Shown piece by piece: positions 1 to 10,200 of a stretch of 64,000 bases of DNA; the stretch's first letter is position 1; every line of letters begins with the position of its first letter. Both the position numbers and the translations under genes were made by a program. A model generated the notes under the pieces. That model was not told the DNA's origin. It did not search any database and saw nothing but the letters and a program-made list of their open reading frames with translations. Origin of the DNA: Rubrivivax sp. (lineage in GTDB: Bacteria; Pseudomonadota; Gammaproteobacteria; Burkholderiales; Burkholderiaceae_C); contig JAHCKS010000010.1 in NCBI GenBank assembly GCA_026125665.1, positions 34,636-98,635 on the forward strand, read 5' to 3'.

Positions 1-1014
1 GCTCCAGCCGAACACCTTCTCGGCCTGGTGGTTGGACTGGACGATGCGCCCCTCGCGGTCGCTCATCACCACCGCGTCGGGAGCGAACTCGAACAGGTCG
101 GCGAAGCGGCGTTCGTTGTGCGCGAGCTCCGAGGTTCGCTCGGCCACCCGCCGCTCGAGACCCGCGTTGACCGCGCGCAACTCGCCCTCGACACGCTGCC
201 GCGCACGGATCTCGCCGCGGATCGAACGCAGCATGTACGCGAACACCGCCGCTGCGGCGGCGAGCGTGCCAACCAATGCCACGACCTCGTCGCCGCCGCG
301 GTAGATGATGCCGCCACCGATCAGCAGCGTCAGGCAGGCGGCCACGAGGCCGCCGATGACCTGGGGCTCGACCGTGCGGCCCGCCCCGCCTTCCGACCCG
401 GCCCCATCGGCCGAGGGCCAGTGCAACGCCAGCAGGCCGCTGCCGAGGCACGCAAAGGCCAGCCCCGTGTGCACGGGCATCGGGGGCAGCAGTCCGTCGG
501 TCACGAACTCGTCGGCACCCCACAGGTGGCCGAGCAGCGCCAGCGCGCCGACGGCCGTCACGACGATGGCGAGTGCCAGGGCCGGCACCTGCCACCGGGG
601 CGCCCCCGGGGGCACCGCGAGCGCAGCGCCGACCAGCGTGAAGGCCGTGGCCGCGTACGGCGACATGCGCCCCGGCATCAGGTCGGACGCGACGGCGCTG
701 TCACGCACGAGCAGCTCGTCGATGCCGAGCTGCCACCCGAACGTGTACTGCCCGAGCGTGCCCGCACCCAGCAGCGCCACCAGTGCGGCCAGCAGGGGCA
801 CCGCGCCGGCCCATCGCGCCGGCACGGCGCCGGTGCGCAGATACAGCGCAGTTCCGGCGACGACCAACCCCGCCGCCGTGTTCGCCTTCATCTGGACCGC
901 GCCGGGCAGCGCGCGCTCGAGAGGCGGCACGTCCAGCATCCACCCAGTCAAGACGGCCAGTCCGATGGCCAGGCAAACCACCGCCGCCACGCGGCAGGCA
1001 CGTGTGCGCAGCAC
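1..1014 (-). CDS. Membrane sensor protein with PAS domain, C-terminus beyond window
   Basis: The reading frame is open to the left edge, so only the first 338 codons are present. The N-terminal ~270 residues are a run of hydrophobic helices. A short charged linker (about residues 265-300, a likely coiled coil rich in Glu/Arg) leads into the start of a PAS domain (about residue 305: FAPDAVVMSD, then GRIVQSNHQAEKVFGW). This layout is typical of membrane-anchored histidine kinases or diguanylate cyclases, but the output domain lies outside the window and cannot be named. An in-frame stop at 1021-1023 bounds the N-terminus, and the first usable start after it is GTG at 1014. No ATG suits better, so the start is tentative. 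What the N-terminal domain senses is unknown. Confidence 0.75.
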   Translation of the reverse strand, partial: MLRTRACRVAAVVCLAIGLAVLTGWMLDVPPLERALPGAVQMKANTAAGLVVAGTALYLRTGAVPARWAGAVPLLAALVALLGAGTLGQYTFGWQLGIDELLVRDSAVASDLMPGRMSPYAATAFTLVGAALAVPPGAPRWQVPALALAIVVTAVGALALLGHLWGADEFVTDGLLPPMPVHTGLAFACLGSGLLALHWPSADGAGSEGGAGRTVEPQVIGGLVAACLTLLIGGGIIYRGGDEVVALVGTLAAAAAVFAYMLRSIRGEIRARQRVEGELRAVNAGLERRVAERTSELAHNERRFADLFEFAPDAVVMSDREGRIVQSNHQAEKVFGWS

Positions 1015-1412
1015 CGGGCGCTACCCGCTGCGAGCGGGGAATGGCCAGCCGACGGCACCGGATGACCAGGGCATGCGGACCTCCCGACACCAGAGGCGGC
1101 GCCGCAGCACCGCCGGGTGCCTTTGTGGATTGATACAAGGGCATTCTGACCAAAAGCTGCGGTGCTGTCAGCTTCGGATCGCGGCGTCGGGTTGCCGAGC
1201 AACGGGGCTCTCGAGCCCCGCACTGTGCGGGCGGGCGCCGTCGTTGGGAAGGGCGCCTCGTCACCTTGCCTTCGTGCTTCGACCCCTAGATTGAAGGGCA
1301 TGAATGGGCAGCAAAGACCCTCGTTCGAGTGCGCCATTTCGGCAGTTAGCCGTGCAAGCACACAAAGTGTCCACGTCCTGCCGGAACCGGAAGCGCCGTC
1401 CCAGGAGGTGCC
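1015..1412. other. Intergenic region between divergent sensor and kinase genes
   Basis: This 398-base spacer separates the leftward sensor from the rightward kinase and should hold both promoters. I see no convincing -35/-10 pair. A small perfect hairpin (GGGGCTC, 2-base loop, GAGCCCC) sits at 1204-1219. The open frames crossing it are Arg/Ala/Pro-rich shadows typical of high-GC DNA. Confidence 0.5.
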
Positions 1413-2807
1413 ATGACCGCTCGTCACGTCCCGCACGAAGCTGCCCGCGCCGCCGCGGTGCCGACGGCCCGGCACGACGAGGCCACGGAGCGCGTGGCCG
1501 AGCGCATCGGCAAGTACCTCGTGAAGGCGAAGATCGGCGAGGGGGCCACGAGCGAGGTCTTCCTCGCCGACGACCCGTTTCGCGGCCGCGAGGTGGCGAT
1601 CAAGCGCATGCGAGCGACACCGGCACTGGACGCACAGGAGGTGCACTACCGCTCACGCTTCTTCGCGGCAGAGGCTGCGCTCGTCGGGCGTCTGCACCAC
1701 CCCAACGTCGTGCAGATCCTCGACGCGGTCTCGGAGGGCGAGAGCTTGCCCTATCTCGTCATGGAGCACGTGCCCGGCGGCTCCCTCACGCGCTTCTGTC
1801 GAGCCGATTCGCTGCTGCCGCTGGCGCAGGTGATCGAGATCGGCTTCAAGTGCGCGATGGCGCTCGACTACTGCTGGCGGCAAGGCCTCATCCACCGCGA
1901 CGTGAAGCCGGCCAACGTACTGGCGGTGCTCGACGGCGACGGGATCGTCGACCTCAAGATCAGCGACTTCGGCAGCGTCTACGACAGCGGCGCCGACATC
2001 ACGCAGGTCTACCGCGTGGGCTCGCTCGCCTACATGTCGCCAGAGCAACTGGAGGGAGATTCCATCGACTGCCGCGCCGACATCTACTCGCTGTGCGCAG
2101 TGCTGTACCACCTCATCGCCGGCCGGCCTCCGTTCGACGCCACCGAGCAGCGCGCGATGATGTTCCAGATCTTCACGGCAACGCCCCCATCGCTGATCGG
2201 CCAGCGCGAAGGTCTGCCGCCGCCGTTGGCCGAGCTCGTCGAGCGAGGCCTCGCCAAGGATCGGCAGCAGCGGCCGGGGAGCTGGGAGGAGTTCGCTCAG
2301 GCCCTTTCGCAGATGGCCAGCGCGCGGCTCGCGCCACAAGGCGCGGATCAGGCGGTGCTGGACTCGGAGCGCTTCACGCTGCTGCGGGCCCTGGACTTCT
2401 TCGCCCGCTTCGGCGACGTGGAGCTGTGGGAGGTGGTGCACCGTGCCAGGTGGGAGCGGCACCCGATCGGCCGGGCCCTGTACCGCAAGGGCGAGACGGG
2501 CAACACCTTCCACATCATCACGCAGGGCGAGGCCGATGTCTTCCGCGACGGCGTCCGCGTGGCCCGCCTGGGTGCCGGCACGTCGGTCGGCGAGATGGCC
2601 TACCTGGCGCCGAGCCCGGAGCTTGGCGTGCACGGCGCCGACATCGTCGTCTCGAAGCCGGCGACGACGGTGTCGTTCACGCCGGACCTGCTGGCGCAAC
2701 TGTCGCTGACGACGACGAGCGCCTTCGACAAGGCCTTCATCGGCGTGCTCGTGCGGCGGCTGCACGCCGCGCACGAAGCGCTGGCGCACCCGCGGAGGGT
2801 TCTGTAG
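1413..2807 (+). CDS. Ser/Thr protein kinase fused to a cyclic-nucleotide-binding domain
   Basis: This is a Hanks-type Ser/Thr kinase followed by a cNMP-binding (CAP_ED) fold, in 464 residues. Kinase motifs in order are: glycine loop GEGATSEVF (residues 43-50), VAIK with catalytic Lys64, HRDVKPANV with Asp163, DFG at 185-187 and SLAYMSPEQ in the activation segment. The kinase lobe ends near residue 310. Residues about 345-440 match a cyclic-nucleotide-binding beta-barrel (RKGETGNTFHIITQGEADVF, then GEMAYL). No transmembrane segment or PASTA domain is visible, so it should be cytoplasmic. The ATG follows an AGGAGG with good spacing. The fusion implies kinase activity gated by a cyclic nucleotide, or by a domain that has lost ligand binding; neither can be decided from sequence. 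The substrate is unknown. Confidence 0.9.
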   Translation: MTARHVPHEAARAAAVPTARHDEATERVAERIGKYLVKAKIGEGATSEVFLADDPFRGREVAIKRMRATPALDAQEVHYRSRFFAAEAALVGRLHHPNVVQILDAVSEGESLPYLVMEHVPGGSLTRFCRADSLLPLAQVIEIGFKCAMALDYCWRQGLIHRDVKPANVLAVLDGDGIVDLKISDFGSVYDSGADITQVYRVGSLAYMSPEQLEGDSIDCRADIYSLCAVLYHLIAGRPPFDATEQRAMMFQIFTATPPSLIGQREGLPPPLAELVERGLAKDRQQRPGSWEEFAQALSQMASARLAPQGADQAVLDSERFTLLRALDFFARFGDVELWEVVHRARWERHPIGRALYRKGETGNTFHIITQGEADVFRDGVRVARLGAGTSVGEMAYLAPSPELGVHGADIVVSKPATTVSFTPDLLAQLSLTTTSAFDKAFIGVLVRRLHAAHEALAHPRRVL

Positions 2808-2942
2808 GGACCTGGGCCTTCGGCCGTGCCCCTGAGCCAGCCCGGCAGGCCGCCGGCGCGGACTGACGGATCCGGGGGGGTGCGCAAGAAGATCCTGAGG
2901 CTGTGGGACGCAAAGGAGACGCGACGCCGAACGCCGGCGCGG

Positions 2943-3878
2943 TCAGCGCTCGCGCAGGCGCGCCCCCGGCCAGCGGCCTTCGCGCACGAGCTGGCGCGCC
3001 ACGTCGGCGATGACCACCCGCGCCGCCAGCCCGGCCGGCGAGAGCTCGTCGTCCGACAGGCTGACGAGCAGGTTCGCGCGCGCCACCTGCGCGTCGGCCA
3101 CCTCGCAGAGCCTGAGCCGTTCGTCGGCCAGCCGAGCGATGGCCGCGCCCGGCTGCACGGTGGCGGCATGACCTTCGCGCACGGCGTCCATCAGCAACGC
3201 CAGCGAGTCGATCTCGGCCACCACGTTCGGCCGCACGCGCGCCTGCGCGAAGGCGGCGTCGATGGTCGCGCGCAGCCCGTGCGGACCGGTGGGCAGGATG
3301 AGAGGCAGCTCGCCGAGTTGGGCGACGCGCACGCGCTTGCCGCGCGGCAGGCCCGGCAGCGCCGCCAGGCCGATGACGAAGAGCCGCTCTTCCAGCAGCG
3401 GCAGCACGCTCCAGCGCCGCGCCGCCTCGGCGCGGAACAGCACCGCCAGGTCGAGCTGGCGCGCGTTGAGCATGTTCGTCAGGTGCCCCGACAACGTCTC
3501 CACGAGGTGCAGCCGCACGTCGGGATAACGCTCGCGCATCGCGCGCATCAGCGGCAGGCCGAGCACGGCGGCGGTCGTCGGCGCCAGGCCGATGCTCACC
3601 TGCCCCGACAGGCGCGACTGCTGCGCCGCCTGCACGGCGGCATCGGCATGGCGCAGCACGAGCTGTGCCTGGCGCAGGAAGGACAGCCCGGCGTCGGTGG
3701 GCACGACGCCGGTGGACGTGCGCTGCAGCAGCCGCGTGGAGAGCTCGCCTTCGAGGCGGCTGATCTGCTGGCTGAGCGCCGAGGTCACCACACCGAGCTC
3801 GGCCGCGGCCCGGCCGAGGCCGCCGAGCTCGGCGACACGCACGAAGTAGCGCAGCTGGCGCAGTTCCACGCTGCGCAT
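2943..3878 (-). CDS. LysR-family transcriptional regulator
   Basis: The product has 311 residues. The winged helix-turn-helix is at residues 1-60 (LRQLRYFVRVAELGGLGRAAAELGVVTSALSQQISRLE, read as motif positions only) and a periplasmic-binding-protein-like effector domain follows to the end. The frame stays open to 4058, but that would run into the divergent OsmC-type gene. ATG at 3878 starts with the usual LysR sequence (MRSVELRQLRYFV) and is preferred. The divergent neighbour is an OsmC/Ohr-type gene 166 bases away, a common arrangement in which the LysR protein controls the neighbour. The effector is not inferable. Confidence 0.9.
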   Translation of the reverse strand: MRSVELRQLRYFVRVAELGGLGRAAAELGVVTSALSQQISRLEGELSTRLLQRTSTGVVPTDAGLSFLRQAQLVLRHADAAVQAAQQSRLSGQVSIGLAPTTAAVLGLPLMRAMRERYPDVRLHLVETLSGHLTNMLNARQLDLAVLFRAEAARRWSVLPLLEERLFVIGLAALPGLPRGKRVRVAQLGELPLILPTGPHGLRATIDAAFAQARVRPNVVAEIDSLALLMDAVREGHAATVQPGAAIARLADERLRLCEVADAQVARANLLVSLSDDELSPAGLAARVVIADVARQLVREGRWPGARLRER

Positions 3879-4044
3879 TCTCGGCTGCGGCGGGGCAGCC
3901 TGGGCCGAGATGTCCCGCCGGCTCACTGCCCGCTGCGGCCTCGCGCCACCGCGGCGCCCGGCCGCAAAGCCCGCATCGTGGACGCCGCGCCGCCACCGGT
4001 GGTAGGGTGAGCAGCCCAACCCCCCAACGACGAGGAGATCCGCA

Positions 4045-4467
4045 ATGGCCACCGCCAAGGCTCAAGCGAAATGGACCGGCACGCTGAAGGAAGGCTCGGG
4101 CTCGATGTCCGGCGCCTCGGGGCACTTCAAGGCCCCGTTCACCTTCGCCACGCGCTTCGAGGGCGCCGCAGGCGGCACCAACCCCGAGGAGCTGATCGGC
4201 GCGGCGCAGGCCGGCTGCTTCTCGATGTTCCTCGCCGCGCAGCTCACCAACGCCGGCCACCCGCCCACGAGCATCGACACGACGGCCACGGTGACGCTGG
4301 GCGAAGGGCCGACGGTGACGAAGATCGAGCTCGTCACGGTGGCCGTGGTGCCCGGGGTCAGCCAGGCCGTGTTCGACGAGAAGGTGGCCTTCTCGAAGAA
4401 GAACTGCCCGATCTCCAAGGCGCTGGCCAGCGTGCCCGAGCTGGCGCTGACGGCGACGCTGAAGTGA
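4045..4467 (+). CDS. OsmC-family peroxiredoxin
   Basis: This 140-residue protein matches the OsmC/Ohr fold. These proteins reduce organic hydroperoxides with two cysteines. Both cysteines are visible: AGCFSMFL (about residue 58) and KKNCPISKAL (about residue 121). OsmC-like features include the N-terminal KAQAKWTGTLKEGSGSMS strand and the TRFEGAAGGTNPEELIGAA segment. A GAGGAG ribosome-binding site precedes the ATG. The gene is divergent from the LysR regulator, and glyoxalase II lies 37 bases downstream, so the pair may be co-transcribed as a small stress-detoxification unit. Confidence 0.93.
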   Translation: MATAKAQAKWTGTLKEGSGSMSGASGHFKAPFTFATRFEGAAGGTNPEELIGAAQAGCFSMFLAAQLTNAGHPPTSIDTTATVTLGEGPTVTKIELVTVAVVPGVSQAVFDEKVAFSKKNCPISKALASVPELALTATLK

Positions 4468-4504
4468 CGCCGGCGGCCCCTGCGCGCAAGGAAGGAGCAC
4501 GCGC

Positions 4505-5305
4505 GTGATCGTCGAGCGCCTTTGGACGGCCAACGCCTACCGCAACTACAACTACCTCATCGCCTGCCCCGAGACGGGCGAGGCGCTGGCCATCGACCCG
4601 CTCGACCACGGCCAGTGCCTGGCGGTGGCGAAGAAGAACGGCTGGCGCATCACGCAGATCCTGAACACGCACGAGCACCACGACCACACCGGCGGCAACG
4701 CCGCCGTCGTCGAGGCCACCGGCGCCAAGGTCATCGCGCACCACCGCGCCGGCGGCAGGATCGAAGGCGTGGACCGCGGCGTGAAGGCGGGTGACGTGGT
4801 GCGCGTCGGCAAGACGGTCGAGCTCGAGTGCATGGACACGCCCGGGCACACGATGTGCCACATCTGCCTGCGCGCGCACGCGCGCGGCAGCCAGAAGCCC
4901 GCCATCTTCTCCGGCGACACGCTCTTCAACGCCGGCGCCGGCAACTGCCACAACGGCGGCGACCCGGCCGAGCTCTACGCCACGTTCGTCAACCAGCTCG
5001 CGACGCTGCCCGACGACACGCTCGTCTACCCCGGGCACGACTACATCGAGAACAACCTGAAGTTCACGCTCGCGCGCGAGCCCGGCAACGCCGACGCCGC
5101 GGCCTGGCTGCCCGAGGTCACCGGGCACGACCCGAAGGCGGCGCGCGTGACGACGCTCGCCGACGAGAAGCGCTTCAACACCTTCTTCCGCCTGACGAGC
5201 CCGGGCGTCATCGCCAGGCTGCGCGAGGCGTTCCCCGAACTGCCCGAGCAACCCGACGCGAAGACCGTGTTCATCAAGCTGCGCGAGCTGCGCAACAGGT
5301 GGTAG
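4505..5305 (+). CDS. gloB: Hydroxyacylglutathione hydrolase (glyoxalase II)
   Basis: This enzyme hydrolyses S-D-lactoylglutathione to D-lactate and glutathione, the second step of methylglyoxal detoxification. The metallo-beta-lactamase metal motif is complete: THEHHDH (residues 55-61: His56, His58, Asp60, His61), GHTMCH, SGDTLF with the bridging Asp, and YPGHDY. The C-terminal helical glyoxalase II domain (EPGNADAAAWL to the end) is present and length (266) is normal. The start is GTG, preceded by AAGGAG. It lies just downstream of the OsmC-type gene in the same direction. Confidence 0.95.
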   Translation: MIVERLWTANAYRNYNYLIACPETGEALAIDPLDHGQCLAVAKKNGWRITQILNTHEHHDHTGGNAAVVEATGAKVIAHHRAGGRIEGVDRGVKAGDVVRVGKTVELECMDTPGHTMCHICLRAHARGSQKPAIFSGDTLFNAGAGNCHNGGDPAELYATFVNQLATLPDDTLVYPGHDYIENNLKFTLAREPGNADAAAWLPEVTGHDPKAARVTTLADEKRFNTFFRLTSPGVIARLREAFPELPEQPDAKTVFIKLRELRNRW

Positions 5306-5332
5306 GGTGGCAGGGCCTGCCGCGCCGGCACC

Positions 5333-6124
5333 TCAGCGCCGCGCGACGATGAAGAGGCGCCGGAACGGAAACAGCGTGCGCCCGTCGGCACGCGGCGGGT
5401 AGGCCGCGCGCACGCGCGCCGCGTAGTCGGCCTCGAAGGCCGCACGCTCGTCGTCGCTGGCCAGCGCGGCGAGGAACGGCGCGAGCCACGTGCCCTTCGT
5501 CCACTCCTTCACCGGGTCGGCGCCGGTCAGCACCTGCAGGTACTCGGTCTCCCAGAGGTCGAGCTCGGCCGCGTGCAGTGCCAGCAGGTCGAAGTACCAG
5601 GCCGGCTCGGCCACCGGACTTTCCTTCAGCATCGGCGCGAGCCGCTCGTGCCAAGGGCCCGCGCGCACCGTGTCGGCGATGGCCGTGTGCGAAGGCGCGC
5701 TGAAGTTGCGCGGCATCTGCACCGCCAGCACGCCGCCCGGCGCCAGCGCCTGCGCGAGGCGCGGGAAGAGCGTGGCGTGCTCCGGCAACCAGTGCAGCGC
5801 GGCGTTGGAGTAGACGAGCTGCGGCGGCGCCCCCTCGGGCTGCCACCGCGAGAGGTCGGCCTGGCGCCACGTGATGCGCGCCGCGGCCGCCTGATCGGTG
5901 GCCGTCTCCGCGCGCGCCTTCGCGAGCATGGCCTGCGACGCATCGACGCCGAGCACGTGCGCGGCCGGCCAACGCTGGGCCATCAATCGCACGAGCTGGC
6001 CGGTGCCGCAGCCGAGGTCGATCACGCGCGCGGGCGCGTCGAGCTCCACGCGGGCCAGCAGGTCCAGCGCCGGGCGCAGCCGCGGCGCGGCGAACTTCAG
6101 GTACTGATTCGGGTTCCAGCTCAT
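5333..6124 (-). CDS. tam: Trans-aconitate 2-methyltransferase
   Basis: This is an S-adenosylmethionine-dependent class I methyltransferase. The Tam family methylates trans-aconitate, relieving inhibition of aconitase. The protein opens with WNPNQYLKFAAPRLRPALDLL, characteristic of Tam. SAM-binding motif I is DLGCGTGQL (about residues 36-44), followed by GVDAS and SNAALHWLP. C-terminal Tam-like motifs include VWETEYLQVL-type and PFRRLFIVA sequence. The frame extends further upstream, but ATG at 6124 begins exactly at the family N-terminus. Length 263 is normal. It converges with gloB across a 27-base gap. Confidence 0.9.
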   Translation of the reverse strand: MSWNPNQYLKFAAPRLRPALDLLARVELDAPARVIDLGCGTGQLVRLMAQRWPAAHVLGVDASQAMLAKARAETATDQAAAARITWRQADLSRWQPEGAPPQLVYSNAALHWLPEHATLFPRLAQALAPGGVLAVQMPRNFSAPSHTAIADTVRAGPWHERLAPMLKESPVAEPAWYFDLLALHAAELDLWETEYLQVLTGADPVKEWTKGTWLAPFLAALASDDERAAFEADYAARVRAAYPPRADGRTLFPFRRLFIVARR

Positions 6125-6315
6125 GGCCGGCGATGCTGTCCCGCGGCCAGCGAAAAGTAAACGTGGCCGGCATTGCAGACGCAATGCGTGCGTGACCGCG
6201 CCGTGACGCCGGCGCAACCGCGGCACGGCGAAATCCTCCTGCCCGCCAACTTGCCCCGAGCGGGCGCATCCGCCCGGTCGGCATCCGGGAGATGCCGAGG
6301 GCCCGGGAGGACCGA

Positions 6316-6963
6316 ATGTTCAGCACGCGCCATCTCACCCGCTTCTTGCGCAGCGCGCTGCCGGCCACCGGCGGGTCGGCGTGCGTGGCGCTGCTTCTCG
6401 CCGCCGCGGCGTCGTTGCCTGCGGCCGCGCAGCCCGCGCCGCCCGACACCGCCCCGCCGGCCCACCCCTTCTACCGACCCGACGCCGCCTTCGTGCAGGC
6501 CGGTCGCGCACGCGACGCGCATGCGCTCGTCTTCGGTGCCACGTGGCCGTGGAGCTGGCGGCGCGAGCTGTGGGGCGGCGAGCTCGGCGGCTACTGGGAG
6601 GCGTCGTTCGGCCGCTGGTACGCCGAGCTCGACGACGGCCAGCGCAGCTCGAACTGGGTGACGCAGCTCGGCGTGACGCCGGTGCTGCGCTGGCATCCCG
6701 GCCACGCAGGCGGCTCCGCGCCACGCCGCTGGTTCGTCGAAGGCGGCATCGGCGCCAACGTGCTGCTGCCCATCTACCGCAGCCGCGACAAGCGCTTCAG
6801 CACCACCTTCAACTTCGGCGACCACCTCGGCGTGGGCTGGTACGTCGGCGACGGCGAAGCGCACGAGCTCGTGCTGCGCATCCAGCACTTCTCGAACGCC
6901 GGCATCCGGCATCCGAACCCCGGCGAGGACTTCGTTCAGCTGCGCTACACGTGGCGGCTGTGA
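6316..6963 (+). CDS. pagL: PagL-like lipid A 3-O-deacylase (acyloxyacyl hydrolase)
   Basis: PagL proteins are outer-membrane beta-barrels that remove the 3-O acyl chain of lipid A. This 215-residue protein has a signal peptide (cleavage near ALA-type site at about residue 38, LPAAAQP). Alternating aromatic/polar strands and the family signature HFSNAGIRHPNPGED near the C-terminus follow; His191, Ser193 and the acidic pair at 204-205 are the likely catalytic residues. It ends in an aromatic-rich strand (QLRYTWRL) as barrels do. ATG at 6316 is preferred over one at 6292 because GGGAGGA lies just before it and the signal peptide starts there. Confidence 0.88.
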   Translation: MFSTRHLTRFLRSALPATGGSACVALLLAAAASLPAAAQPAPPDTAPPAHPFYRPDAAFVQAGRARDAHALVFGATWPWSWRRELWGGELGGYWEASFGRWYAELDDGQRSSNWVTQLGVTPVLRWHPGHAGGSAPRRWFVEGGIGANVLLPIYRSRDKRFSTTFNFGDHLGVGWYVGDGEAHELVLRIQHFSNAGIRHPNPGEDFVQLRYTWRL

Positions 6964-7279
6964 GCGCCTTCCGCTCGGCCGAGGGCCAAGAGTTCGAGCA
7001 GCGCAAGGGAAGGCCCGAGCGTCAGCGAAGGCCCGCCGCACACGCGCCCCGCCGCACTCCCGCCCGCGGCCTTGCTCGCCGCGACCACCACTCGCCTGCC
7101 GCCACGTCGCGGCGTGCACTGCACCCGACTCGCGCCCACCCACCTCCCGCGAAGCTGAACCCTCGCTTCGTGCGGCATCGCGGCGCGCGAGTCCGAGGCC
7201 GCGGGGGGCCGCTCAGGGCCTCTTCGCGAACGCCGGTCGCAGTCACGGGCCGGGATGCTCTCTAGCAGGCCCGCCCGCA
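6964..7279. other. Intergenic region between convergent pagL and the hybrid kinase
   Basis: This 316-base spacer lies between two convergent genes. The long frames across it are low-complexity Arg/Ala/Pro translations on both strands. I see no gene, tRNA or clear T-tailed hairpin. Confidence 0.45.
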
Positions 7280-10200
7280 TCACCCGCCGTTGCGCAGCGC
7301 CCCGGCCAGGCTGCGCGCGATGTCGCGCGCCACCAGCGGCTTGGCCAGCACCTCGGCGACGCCCGTGTCGCGCGCGCGCTGGTTCAGCGCCGGCGTGACG
7401 TAGCCGCTCATCAGCACGATCGGGATGTCGGCGCGCAGCTCGCGGATGGCGCGCGCCAGCTCCGAGCCCGTCATCTCGGGCATCGACTCGTCGGAAAGCA
7501 CGGCGTCGAAGCGCCCGGGCGTGGCGCGGAACACTTCCAGCGCGGCGCGGCTGGAGGTGAATCCCACCGGCTCGTAGCCGAGCTCGGCGATCATCTCCTC
7601 GCCCAGGCGCACGAGTGCCTCTTCGTCGTCGACCAGCAGCACCGTCTCGCCGTGGCCGGCGGGCGCCTCGGCGCTCTTCTCCTTCGCCGCCGGCGCGACG
7701 CAGCTCTGCCATGGCAGGTACACGGTGAAGGTGGAGCCGGCGCCGAGCTCGCTGACGACGCCGATGCCGCCGCCCAGGTCGCTGACGATGCCGTGCACGA
7801 GCGACAGGCCGAGGCCCGTGCCGACGCCCACCTCCTTGGTCGTGAAGAACGGGTCGAAGATGCGCTCCAGCACCTGCGGCGCGATGCCGCAGCCGGTGTC
7901 GCGCACGCGCAGGCGCACGTAGTGGCCCTCGGGCAGCGGGCCGGTCATGCAGTCGGGCTCGGTCTCGTGCACGCGCTCCAGCGCCACCTCGAGCGTGCCC
8001 TGCGAGCGCATCGCCTGCACGGCGTTGGCGGTGAGGTTCATCACCACCTGGTGCACCTGGGTCGGGTCGCCGAGCACGGCCGAGTCGCCGCAGTCGAGCC
8101 GCCGCTGCACGGTGATGCCGGCCGGCAGCGAAGCCTGCAGCTGGTCCAGCGCCTCGCCGACGACCGACTGCACGTGCACCGGGATGCGCTCGCCGATGCC
8201 GCTGCGGCTGAAGGCGAGGATGCGCTCGACCAGCGACTTGGCGCGCATGCCCGCGCTGATGGCCGCCTCGATGTGCCGGCGCTGCGACGAGCCGGGCGCG
8301 GCGTCCTTCACGGCCATCTCGCCGTAGCCGAGGATGGCGGCGAGGATGTTGTTGAAGTCGTGCGCGATGCCGCCGGCCAGCGTGCCGATGGCCTCCAGCT
8401 TCTGCGCCTGGCGCAGCTTGGCCTCGAGCCGGTCGCGTTCGGCGTCGGCGTTCTTGCGGTCGGTGATGTCCTCCATCGAGCCGGCCATGCGCGTCGGGCG
8501 GCCGAGCTCGTCGCGCACGGCGATGCCGCGCTGGCGGTACCAGTGCCAGCTGCCGCCGTGGTGGCGCACGCGGTATTCCACCTTGAAGCTGCGCGTGCCG
8601 CCGCGCAGGTAGGCGGCGATCGCCTCGCGCACCGGCGCGATGTCGTCGGGGTGGTACGGCGTGAGCGCGATCCACTCGCGGCGCGGCCGCTGCGGCGCGC
8701 CCGGCTCCAGCCACAGCAGCTGCTGCGCACGCGCGCTCAGGAACAGACTGTCGGTGACGAGGTCCCAGTCCCACAGCCCCTGGTCGCTGCCGGCCACGGC
8801 GAGCTGGTAGCGCTCGTCGCTGCGGCGCAGCGCCTCCTCGGTCTTCTTCTGCGCGTCGATGTCCGAGAGGGACCCGGCCCAGCGCACCGGGCGCTGCTGC
8901 CCGTCGCGGATGCTCATGCCGCGGAAGCGGATCCAGCGCCAGCCGCCCGAGCCGCCGGCACCCTCGGCGCGCACGCGGTACTCCCCTTCGTGCAGCGGCG
9001 GGTGCGCATCGGGGTAGGCACGCAGCTCGGCGGCCAGGCGGGCCGCGTCCTCGGGGTGCAGGCGCGGCATCAAGGCATCGGCCCACTCGCGCTGCGTGGC
9101 GATCGGCGTCGTGACCTCGATGCCGACGATCTGCAGCGCACGCTCGGAGACGTACATGCGGTCGTTGACGACGTCCCAGTCGAGGATGCCGTCCTTGCTG
9201 CCGGCCACCGCGAGCGCGAAGCGTTCCTCGCTCTGGCGGCGCGCCTCCTCGGCGCGCTTGCGGGCGTCGATGTCGGTCACCGAGCCGGCCATGCGGTACG
9301 GGCGCCCGGTGGCGTCGCGGATGCACAGCGCCCGCACGTGGATCCAGCGGTACTGCCCGTCGTCGTGCAGCACGCGGTAGTCGCACTCGTAGGCCGGCGT
9401 CTCGCCGGCCAGGTGGGCGCGGATGCCTTCGGCGCGGCGCGGCGCGTCGTCGGGATGCACGCGCAGCGACGCGACGAGCTCGTCCACCGTCTGCACCTCG
9501 GGCCCCGGCGGCAGCCCCTGCAGCTGGCGCGCACGCGCCGACTCGAAGGCGATGCCGGCGTCGAGGTCCCAGTCCCACACGCCGTCGTCGCTGCCGGCCA
9601 CGGCCAGCGCGTAGCGCTCCTCGCTGCGGCGCAGCGCCTCCTCGGCGCGCTTGCGCGCGGTGATGTCCACGGTGGAGCCGGCCAGCCGCAGCGGCCGCCC
9701 GTCCTCGTCGCGGAAGCACTGCGCGCGCGTGTGCACCCAGCGCAGCTCGCCGGAGACCGCGTGCACGACGCGGAACTCGTGGTCCAGCCGCGGCGTGAGG
9801 CCGGCCACGTGCTCGCCGCGCGCGCGGTGCACGCGCTCGCGGTCTTCGGCGTGCAGCGGGATCAGGTCGAAGTACTGCGCCGCCGGCACGACGCGCGATT
9901 CCTCGCCCAGCCAGAACAGCTGCGCCAGCCGCGCCGACACGTAGACCTGCTGCGTGCCGAAGTCCCACACCCAGTGGCCTTCGTTCGAGCCGGTCATCGC
10001 GAAGGCGTAGCGCTCCTCGGACTCGCGCAGCGCCGCCTCGACGCGCTTGTAGGCGTCGATGTCGCTCACTGAACCGGCCAGGCGCGTCGGCCGCCCTTCC
10101 GCGTCGCGCACGCAGATCATGCGCACCCGCAGCCAGCGCCAGGCGCCGGCCACGCGCACGCGGTACTCGCCGTCGCGCACGTCGCTGGTGCCCTCGAGGT

